Assembly: GCA_005884305.1 (NCBI GenBank)
Contig: VAYL01000173.1
Coordinates: 1 to 6,373, forward strand
From: Actinomycetota bacterium
GTDB taxonomy: Bacteria > Actinomycetota > Thermoleophilia > Solirubrobacterales > 70-9
Length of the DNA: 6,373 bases
Direction: 5' to 3'
Below, piece by piece: positions 1 through 4,784 of the stretch (its first letter is position 1; the number at the start of each line of letters is the position of its first letter). The position numbers and the translations under genes are program-made. The notes beneath the pieces are model-generated. The model ran no database searches. It was not told the origin of the DNA and saw only the letters and a program-made list of their open reading frames with translations.

Positions 1-568
1 CGAGGAACTGGTTCATCTGCCTCCCGATCGCGGAGTGGTCGTCCGGACCGTAGACGCCGCCTGGCTGCACGATGACGCCTGGTAGTCCCTCGTCGGCGAT
101 CAGCCGCCTGGCCAGGCGGTGCGCCTCCACCTTCGTGCGCTCGTAGTAGGAGGTGTAGTCGGTCCCCGGGTGCTCATAGGACTCGTCGACGACCTCGCCG
201 TGAGTATTCCCGAACGCGGCGACGGTGGAGATGTAGACGACCCGCGGGACCCTGGCCTCGAGGGCGGCGCGAAGCACCATCTCCGTGCCGCCGACGTTCG
301 CATCGTGCATGGCCTGGTGCTCGCTCTCCGGGATTCCGACCTCATAGATCGCGGCGCCGTGGATCGCGCCGTCACAGCCCTCCATGCCGGCTCGGATGGC
401 GGCGGCGTCGGCCAGCGAGCCGGCCACGATCTCGCAGCCCAGCTCGGTGAGCGGCTTCGCCTTGGCAGGACGCCGGACCAGCGCGCGGACCTCGTCTCCA
501 CGCTCGCGCAGCCTGTGGACCACGTGGCCGCCGATGAACCCGGTTCCACCCGTGACGAAGACCTTCAT
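1..568 (-). CDS. NAD(P)-dependent epimerase/dehydratase, extended SDR family (3' part cut by window edge)
   Basis: An oxidoreductase or epimerase of the short-chain dehydrogenase superfamily, probably acting on a nucleotide-sugar or similar cytoplasmic substrate. 189 residues are visible and the C-terminal substrate-binding part lies beyond position 1. The protein opens MKVFVTGGTGFIGGHVV, giving the Rossmann dinucleotide-binding motif GGTGFIG at residues 7-13. A Ser-Thr pair follows the central strand (VVYISTVAAFG, about 110-120), and the catalytic YxxxK is Tyr142/Lys146 (YYERTK). The segment PGGVYGPDD (169-177) is typical of extended SDRs. ATG at 568 is chosen because it places the Rossmann motif at the very N terminus and has a TAGGCT box 9 nt upstream. 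The gene is divergent from the LLM oxidoreductase and may share a control region with it. It resembles HpnA-like or dihydroflavonol-reductase-like members, but the substrate cannot be read from this fragment. Family assignment is sure; specific function is unknown. Confidence 0.92.
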   Translation of the reverse strand, partial: MKVFVTGGTGFIGGHVVHRLRERGDEVRALVRRPAKAKPLTELGCEIVAGSLADAAAIRAGMEGCDGAIHGAAIYEVGIPESEHQAMHDANVGGTEMVLRAALEARVPRVVYISTVAAFGNTHGEVVDESYEHPGTDYTSYYERTKVEAHRLARRLIADEGLPGVIVQPGGVYGPDDHSAIGRQMNQFL

Positions 569-577
569 TCGGCCGGG

Positions 578-583
578 AGCCTA
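578..583 (-). promoter_or_regulatory. -10 box of the epimerase gene
   Basis: On the minus strand TAGGCT (TANNNT, actinobacterial -10 type) ends 9 nt before the ATG at 568. There is no Shine-Dalgarno in that gap. Transcription would begin almost at the start codon, giving a leaderless or near-leaderless mRNA. No convincing -35 hexamer is visible. The same TAGGCT hexamer precedes dut. Confidence 0.5.
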
Positions 584-602
584 TCCACGTATGTCGTCGC
601 CG

Positions 603-612
603 GTACCGGTAC
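603..612. promoter_or_regulatory. Palindrome in the divergent promoter region, possible operator
   Basis: GTACCGGTAC is a perfect 10-bp palindrome. It sits where the -35 regions of both divergent promoters would fall, about 17 bp from each proposed -10 box. A dimeric regulator bound here could control both the epimerase and the LLM oxidoreductase. A 10-bp palindrome can occur by chance in GC-rich DNA and no regulator gene is in the window, so this is tentative. Confidence 0.25.
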
Positions 613-625
613 ACCGCGCCGGCGA

Positions 626-631
626 TACCGT
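626..631 (+). promoter_or_regulatory. -10 box of the LLM oxidoreductase gene
   Basis: TACCGT fits TANNNT and ends 7 nt before the GTG at 639, the spacing expected if transcription starts at the start codon. No Shine-Dalgarno precedes any of the candidate GTG starts (630, 639, 645). This supports 639 as the start. Confidence 0.4.
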
Positions 632-638
632 GCCGCGT

Positions 639-1469
639 GTGAGCGTGAAGCGCGGGATCTTCGCGGCGCCGTTCGATGAGCTGGTGGACCCCAGAACGCT
701 TGCCGACCTGGCCTCCGCCGCGGAGGACCGCGGTTGGGACGGGTTTTTCGTCTGGGACCACATCAGGTACCGCGAGCCGGCGCGAGCGGTCGCCGACCCG
801 TGGGTGGCACTCTCCGCGATCGCCCTCGCCACCGAGCGGCTGCGGATCGGGCCGATGGTCACCCCGCTCTCGCGCCGGCGCGTGCATAAGCTCGCGCGAG
901 AGACCGTCACGCTGGATCATCTGAGCCGCGGCCGGCTGGTGCTCGGCGTAGGACTCGGCAGCGATCTGAACAACGAGCTGGAGCCATTCGGCGAGGTCAC
1001 CGATCCTCGCGAGCGCGCGCGGCTGCTCGATGACGGCCTCGCTCGCCTGACGCAATTCTGGTCCGGCGAGTTCGAGCCGCCGCCCGTGCAGCGGCCCCGA
1101 ATTCCGGTCTGGGCCGCGGCGCGCTGGCCGAATGTGTCTGGACGACGAATGGGTGAGAAACCAGCCACGCGTGCCTGTCGGGAACGGGCCCGGCTGGTTT
1201 CGAACCGGCGCCCGCTCCGCAGGGCGGCGCGATGGGACGGCCTCTTTCCGATCGAGCTCCCGGGGCCGGAGGCGCTCGCGGCGCTCGTCGAGGAGGTCCG
1301 CGAAATGCGCGGCGGCACGCAGGAGCCATTCGACTTCGTCGCCGAGATCTCGCCTGGCGATCCAGTCGAACCGTGGGAGGCCGTCGGCGCAACGTGGGTC
1401 CTGACCGGGTTCGACTTCACGCCGAAGCTGGACGAGGTCCGCGAGGCGATCGAGGCAGGGCCGGCATAG
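639..1469 (+). CDS. LLM-class (luciferase-like) flavin/F420-dependent oxidoreductase with an in-frame palindromic insert
   Basis: A TIM-barrel oxidoreductase of the bacterial luciferase-like family, whose members use reduced FMN or F420. The cofactor and substrate cannot be decided here. From GTG 639 the protein is 276 residues and opens MSVKRGIFAAPFDELVDPR. Family landmarks are GWDGFFVWDH near residues 30-40, ATERLRIGPMVTPLSRRR around 68-85, the LSRGRLVLGVGLGSD stretch near 97-111, PRIPVWAAARWPN before the insert, and RRPLRRAARWDGLFPIELP after it. Residues 165-188, encoded by about 1131-1202, do not belong to the family and correspond to a 72-bp palindromic insert that keeps the frame. The normal loop between WSGE and the PPPVQRPRIPVW strand also looks about 14 residues short. 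GTG 630 and 645 are alternative starts. Whether the enzyme still works with the insert is unknown. Confidence 0.85.
   Translation: MSVKRGIFAAPFDELVDPRTLADLASAAEDRGWDGFFVWDHIRYREPARAVADPWVALSAIALATERLRIGPMVTPLSRRRVHKLARETVTLDHLSRGRLVLGVGLGSDLNNELEPFGEVTDPRERARLLDDGLARLTQFWSGEFEPPPVQRPRIPVWAAARWPNVSGRRMGEKPATRACRERARLVSNRRPLRRAARWDGLFPIELPGPEALAALVEEVREMRGGTQEPFDFVAEISPGDPVEPWEAVGATWVLTGFDFTPKLDEVREAIEAGPA
1133..1204. mobile_element. 72-bp palindromic element inserted in frame in the LLM gene, with CGAA flanking repeat
   Basis: CGAA occurs at 1129-1132 and again at 1201-1204, exactly 72 bp apart. Removing one repeat unit joins CGCTGGCCGAA to CCGGCGCCC and restores RWP-N-RRPLRRAARWDG, which reads as an uninterrupted family sequence. 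Within the insert GAAACCAGCC (1157-1166) and GGCTGGTTTC (1192-1201) are a perfect 10-bp inverted repeat. A nested stem GCCTGT (1173-1178) pairs with ACGGGC (1184-1189), with one wobble. The insert adds 24 codons without a stop (VSGRRMGEKPATRACRERAR...). The architecture is that of a small non-autonomous palindromic element, comparable in style with Rickettsia palindromic elements. No other copy lies in this window, so its repeated or mobile nature is inferred. Confidence 0.6.
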
Positions 1470-1505
1470 CGCCTCAACCGGCTTCGGCGCCGTTCGTGGG
1501 CGGCC

Positions 1506-1511
1506 TACACT
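1506..1511 (+). promoter_or_regulatory. -10 box of hflX
   Basis: TACACT ends 8 nt before the ATG at 1520, with no Shine-Dalgarno between them. This is a good TANNNT match in the position that gives a leaderless transcript. TTCGGC at 1483-1488 is the only, weak, -35 candidate. The box lies in the 50-bp gap after the LLM stop codon, so hflX probably has its own promoter. Confidence 0.5.
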
Positions 1512-1519
1512 TGAACCGG

Positions 1520-2866
1520 ATGCAGAGAGCGCGTAACGGTCGAGCGGCCCAGGCCGCGAACGTCGACGGCACCGGCATCCAGAATCCCCGCGCCAGGCAG
1601 CGCGCAATGTGTCTTGGCGTGTTGCCGTCGCCCTCCGGTGACGGCGATCCCCTCGCCGAGCTGAAGGAGCTTCTTCGAACCGCCGGCGTGGCGACGGCCG
1701 GCGAGATGGTCCAGGTGCGTGCTAGCCCGGATCCGGATCGATACCTGGGCCGCGGCAAGCTCGCGGAGGTCAAGGCCGGGATCGCCCGCGCCGACGCGAA
1801 CCTCGTGGTCTGCGACGACGAGCTGGCGCCGCGGCAGGAGCGGAATCTCGAGCAGGCGCTCGGCGTGCCGGTGATCGACCGGACGGCCGTGATCCTCGAC
1901 ATCTTCGCCGACCACGCGCACAGCGCCGAGGGAAAGCTCCAGGTCGAGCTCGCGCAGCTCGAGTACAACCTCGCGCGGATGCGGGGCCTGTGGACCCACC
2001 TCGAGCGGCTCGGTGGTGGTATCGGAACGAGAGGCCCCGGCGAGTCGCAGATCGAGACCGACCGTCGTCTCGCCCGCGATCGGATCGCCAATCTGCGGCG
2101 CCGCCTCGAGCGCCTGGAGCGAAACCGAGAGGTGATGCGGGCACGGCGCAGCGGCTCCGCGCTTCCGATCGTCGCGCTTGCCGGGTACACGAACGCCGGC
2201 AAGTCGACGCTCCTGAACGCGATGACCGGAGCAGGCGCCGGGGTGGGGGAGAGGCTTTTCCACACGCTCGATCCCACGACGCGGACGTACCGCCACCACG
2301 GCCGCCAGTACCTGCTGACCGACACCGTCGGCTTCATCCGCAAGCTGCCGCATCAGCTCGTCGAGGCGTTCAAGGCAACTCTCGAGGAGACGACGCTCGC
2401 CGATCTCATCATCCACGTCGTCGACGCATCCGCGCCCGAGCGCCAGCGACGCGACGCGATCGCGGCTGTCGAGTCGGTGCTCGAGGAGATCGGCGCCGAT
2501 GACGTGCCGCGCCTGCGCGCCTACAACAAGGTCGACCTGATGGATCGCGCGGACGCGAACGAGCTCGTGATCCGCGACCCAGGCGCGATCGCGATCTCCG
2601 CGCTCTCCGGCGAGGGACTCGACGAGCTTCGCGACCGGATCGAATCGGCGTTCGAGGAGACGCTCAGGCCGATGGAGCTTCTGCTGCCCTACTCCGAGGG
2701 CGCGATGCTGGCCGAGCTCCACGACGTCGCCGGAGACCTCGAGCGCGAGGATCGACCGGAGGGAGTGGTGGTCAAGGCGAGCGTTCCCGCCGCGCTCGCA
2801 CATCGATTCACGGACTTTGCGCTGAACGGCGCCGGCGCCGGCCGCGACGGCAAGGGCGCCGACTGA
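1520..2866 (+). CDS. hflX: GTPase HflX, ribosome-associated
   Basis: HflX is a translational GTPase-superfamily protein that binds the large ribosomal subunit. In studied bacteria it splits stalled or hibernating 70S ribosomes under stress. From ATG 1520 it has 448 residues, a normal length. The N-terminal HflX domain spans roughly residues 28-195, with YLGRGKLAEV, the HAHSAEGKLQVELAQLEYNL region and the glycine-rich GGGIGTRGPGESQIE at 165-179, followed by an arginine-rich helix. The G domain has G1 GYTNAGKST at 222-230, the LFHTLDPTTR switch I region, G3 DTVGF at 268-272, G4 NKVD at 336-339 and G5 SALSGEGL near 360-367. A short C-terminal domain follows. All nucleotide-binding motifs are intact. 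ATG 1520 is preferred over in-frame TTG 1511 and GTG 1496 because of the TACACT box 8 nt upstream. dut follows after 21 bp and may be co-transcribed. Confidence 0.97.
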   Translation: MQRARNGRAAQAANVDGTGIQNPRARQRAMCLGVLPSPSGDGDPLAELKELLRTAGVATAGEMVQVRASPDPDRYLGRGKLAEVKAGIARADANLVVCDDELAPRQERNLEQALGVPVIDRTAVILDIFADHAHSAEGKLQVELAQLEYNLARMRGLWTHLERLGGGIGTRGPGESQIETDRRLARDRIANLRRRLERLERNREVMRARRSGSALPIVALAGYTNAGKSTLLNAMTGAGAGVGERLFHTLDPTTRTYRHHGRQYLLTDTVGFIRKLPHQLVEAFKATLEETTLADLIIHVVDASAPERQRRDAIAAVESVLEEIGADDVPRLRAYNKVDLMDRADANELVIRDPGAIAISALSGEGLDELRDRIESAFEETLRPMELLLPYSEGAMLAELHDVAGDLEREDRPEGVVVKASVPAALAHRFTDFALNGAGAGRDGKGAD

Positions 2867-2875
2867 GACGCCGAT

Positions 2876-2881
2876 TAGGCT
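2876..2881 (+). promoter_or_regulatory. -10 box of dut
   Basis: TAGGCT lies in the 21-bp gap between hflX and dut and ends 6 nt before the GTG at 2888. There is no Shine-Dalgarno. It suggests a leaderless dut transcript, possibly in addition to read-through from hflX. No -35 element is evident. Confidence 0.4.
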
Positions 2882-2887
2882 CCGCCC

Positions 2888-3319
2888 GTGGAGCTGCGGG
2901 TCCGAAGGCTGCGCGAGGAGGCAAAGCTTCCCAGCCGTGCCCACGACGGCGACGCTGGCCTGGACCTGTACGCGGCGGTGTCGGCGACGATCGATCCCGG
3001 AGAGCGGGCGACGGTGGCGACAGGGATCGCAATCGAGGTCCCGGCGGGGCATGCCGGGCTGGTCCTGCCGCGGTCGGGACTGGCGGCGCGCCATGGCATC
3101 GCGCTCGTGAACGCCCCGGGGCTGATTGACGCCGGCTACCGCGGCGAGATCAAGGTCCTGCTTCTGAACACCGACCGAACCGAGCCGTTCGAGATCTCTG
3201 TGGGGGACCGGATCGCGCAGCTCGTCCTGACTCCCGTTGCGGAGGCCGATACGGTAGAGGTCGCCGAGCTGGCGGGGAGCGCCCGGGGCGAGGGCGGCTT
3301 CGGCTCGAGCGGCCGGTAG
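2888..3319 (+). CDS. dut: dUTP diphosphatase (trimeric dUTPase)
   Basis: Hydrolyses dUTP to dUMP and pyrophosphate, keeping uracil out of DNA and feeding dTMP synthesis. The protein is 143 residues from GTG 2888, the usual size for the homotrimeric family. All five conserved motifs are visible in order: [10 protein letters not shown] (21-29), II PRSGLA (61-66), [13 protein letters not shown] (78-87) with the catalytic aspartate Asp81 and the uracil-pocket tyrosine Tyr84, [10 protein letters not shown] (107-114), and [10 protein letters not shown] (134-142), the glycine-rich arm that closes over the phosphates in the neighbouring subunit. GTG 2888 is chosen because VELRVRRL is the normal N-terminal strand and a TAGGCT box lies just upstream. 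The stop codon faces that of gatD with 3 bp between them. Confidence 0.97.
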   Translation: MELRVRRLREEAKLPSRAHDGDAGLDLYAAVSATIDPGERATVATGIAIEVPAGHAGLVLPRSGLAARHGIALVNAPGLIDAGYRGEIKVLLLNTDRTEPFEISVGDRIAQLVLTPVAEADTVEVAELAGSARGEGGFGSSGR

Positions 3320-3322
3320 GCG

Positions 3323-4060
3323 CTAGCCCCGCATCGCCGCGCGATGCGCTGACTCGTGCGCCGCGGCCTCAAGGGCGTCGTCGAGCGGTTCGAGCTCGGG
3401 CTCCGTTCCCTCGCGGCGCCCCAGCGCGAGCTGGATCAGGCGGTCTGCCAACCAGGAGTTCTTCGGCAGCAGCGGGCCGTGGAGATACGTGCCCACCATG
3501 TTTCTCCTACGCACGCCCTCGTGGCCGTCGCTGCCGTTGTTCCCGAAGCCCTTGATCACCCGACCGAGCGGGGTCGCATCGCCCCCGAGGTGGGTGCGAC
3601 CGCCGTGGTTCTCGAAGCCCGCCAGACGCCGCGGTCCGCCATCCAGGTCGACCTCGATCTCGACGTTTCCGATCAGCCTGGGCCCCGGCTCGCGGACCGT
3701 CTCGAGATCGGCGAGACCGAGCCCCTCGATCCGCTCGTCCCCGAGCTGGTAGCTGTGCCCGAGCAACTGGTAGCCGCCGCATACGGCCAGGAGGACGGCG
3801 CCGTCGTCCACCGCCTCGGCCATCGCCTGTCGCTTGGTCCGCACGAGGTCAGCCGCGACGATCCTCTGGTCCCGATCCTGGCCGCCCCCCATGTAGAGGA
3901 AGTCGTGCGCGCGGGGATCGAACGACTCGCCAGGTCCGGCGGCCGCGTACTCGAACCCGATCCCGCGCCACTCGCACCGACTGCGCAGGAGCATGATGTT
4001 TCCCCGGTCCGCGTAGATGTTCATCTGCTCCGGATAGAGCGCGCAGAGGCGAAGCTTCAT
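3323..4060 (-). CDS. gatD: Lipid II isoglutaminyl synthase, glutamine amidotransferase subunit GatD
   Basis: The glutaminase subunit of the MurT/GatD complex. It releases ammonia from glutamine for amidation of the alpha-carboxyl of D-Glu in lipid II, giving D-isoglutamine in peptidoglycan. The protein is 245 residues, close to the 243 of Staphylococcus aureus GatD. It is a class I (CobB/CobQ-like) amidotransferase domain with the nucleophile Cys94 in LLAVCGGYQLLG, the same number as in S. aureus. Arg128 in GPRLIGN corresponds to the glutamine-binding arginine, and catalytic His194 lies in GTYLHGPLLPKN. The N terminus MKLRLCALYPEQMNIYADRGN is characteristic of the family. ATG 4060 overlaps the methyltransferase stop as ATGA, and GGAG at 4072-4069 gives an 8-nt Shine-Dalgarno spacing. 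Its partner murT is not adjacent: a methyltransferase gene lies between them. Confidence 0.95.
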   Translation of the reverse strand: MKLRLCALYPEQMNIYADRGNIMLLRSRCEWRGIGFEYAAAGPGESFDPRAHDFLYMGGGQDRDQRIVAADLVRTKRQAMAEAVDDGAVLLAVCGGYQLLGHSYQLGDERIEGLGLADLETVREPGPRLIGNVEIEVDLDGGPRRLAGFENHGGRTHLGGDATPLGRVIKGFGNNGSDGHEGVRRRNMVGTYLHGPLLPKNSWLADRLIQLALGRREGTEPELEPLDDALEAAAHESAHRAAMRG

Positions 4061-4782
4061 CGCACCCACTCCGCGACGACGATCACCGAGCCGATGTAGC
4101 CATTCATGGGCGGCACCTGGATGCGGTTCCGGGCCTCGAGGCCGGCCGCCGCCGTCTCGCGCTCCAGGGAGTCGGCATCGAGGAGCCACAGGCTCTCGGC
4201 GTGCTCGGTCTCAGCCATCGTCCCGTCGACGCTGATCTCCTGGCGGAGTCGGCGCAACTCCAGACGCTGGCCGTCCGCGATCAGGTCTGCCGGCAGGCTC
4301 GAGTACACCCGCCCGTCGACCTCGCGGACGTCGGGAAGTGGGGCGGGGGCGTCCCAGAGGTCGCGCGGCAAACCGTCGAGAATCGCTGCCGCCAGGCGGC
4401 CACCCGGCTGGAGGTGGGCCGCAACGCGGCGCAGGGCATCCACGCGCTCCGGTTCCGCCCCGATCATCTGGATGAACTGCATCGCCGCAATCACGAGGCC
4501 GAACTCCCGCCCGAGATCAAGCTGGCGCACGTCAGCCCTCTCCGTGTGGACGGGAAGCCCGTCGGCCGCCGCCCGCTCACCGAGCGCCGCGATGAGCTCC
4601 GCGTCGAGGTCCACGGCCCACACCTCATGCCCTCGCCGCGCGAGATGCAGGGCCACCCTGCCGGTGCCGCAGCCGAGTTCGAGGATCGGTCCCTCGGACT
4701 CGGATGCGAGGCGCTCCCACGCCTCCAGGTCGGCGGCGTACGCGCCGCACTCGGTGTCGTGCCAGATCACGTTCGAGTTCAT
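4057..4782 (-). CDS. Class I SAM-dependent methyltransferase located between murT and gatD
   Basis: A 241-residue cytoplasmic methyltransferase of the Rossmann-like class I fold. Motif I is ILELGCGTGRV at about 33-43, the acidic residue ending strand 2 is in WAVDLD (Asp58), an acidic D84 in RADVRQLD follows, and FGLVIAAMQFIQMI (94-107) matches the motif IV/strand 4 region. Motif VI-like LQPGGRLAAAI lies at 124-134. The C-terminal half (about 150-240) has the beta-rich pattern of small-molecule methyltransferases. ATG 4782 begins 2 bp after the murT stop codon (TAG-CG-ATG), and the 3' end overlaps gatD by 4 bp, so the three genes are surely co-transcribed and likely translationally coupled. 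The substrate is unknown. Its position suggests a cell-envelope or lipid II related target, but the sequence itself does not show this. Confidence 0.88.
   Translation of the reverse strand: MNSNVIWHDTECGAYAADLEAWERLASESEGPILELGCGTGRVALHLARRGHEVWAVDLDAELIAALGERAAADGLPVHTERADVRQLDLGREFGLVIAAMQFIQMIGAEPERVDALRRVAAHLQPGGRLAAAILDGLPRDLWDAPAPLPDVREVDGRVYSSLPADLIADGQRLELRRLRQEISVDGTMAETEHAESLWLLDADSLERETAAAGLEARNRIQVPPMNGYIGSVIVVAEWVR
4069..4072 (-). promoter_or_regulatory. Shine-Dalgarno of gatD
   Basis: GGAG on the minus strand, 8 nt before the gatD ATG and inside the end of the methyltransferase gene. It supports the 4060 start and translational coupling through the ATGA overlap. This contrasts with the apparently leaderless unit-leading genes elsewhere in the window. 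Confidence 0.5.
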
Positions 4783-4784
4783 CG

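Noticed and set aside
1190..1212. tRNA T-arm-like sequence (GCTGG-TTTCGAA-CCGGC and its complement)
   Set aside because: The loop is out of register with the T-loop consensus on the plus strand, one stem pair fails on the minus strand, and no acceptor, D or anticodon arms are present. The right side is conserved LLM coding sequence. The TTCGAA arises from the insertion boundary.
372..1607. Long minus-strand open frame antisense to the LLM gene
   Set aside because: It has no recognisable domain, overlaps the well-supported epimerase and LLM genes, and is the usual open shadow frame of GC-rich coding DNA.
1505..3094. 529-codon minus-strand open frame antisense to hflX and dut
   Set aside because: HflX and dUTPase motifs are complete on the plus strand; the antisense translation is low-complexity and matches no family.
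3305..3340. Bidirectional terminator between dut and gatD
   Set aside because: Only short, imperfect complementarity around TAGGCGCTAG is present and there is no T-run on either strand.
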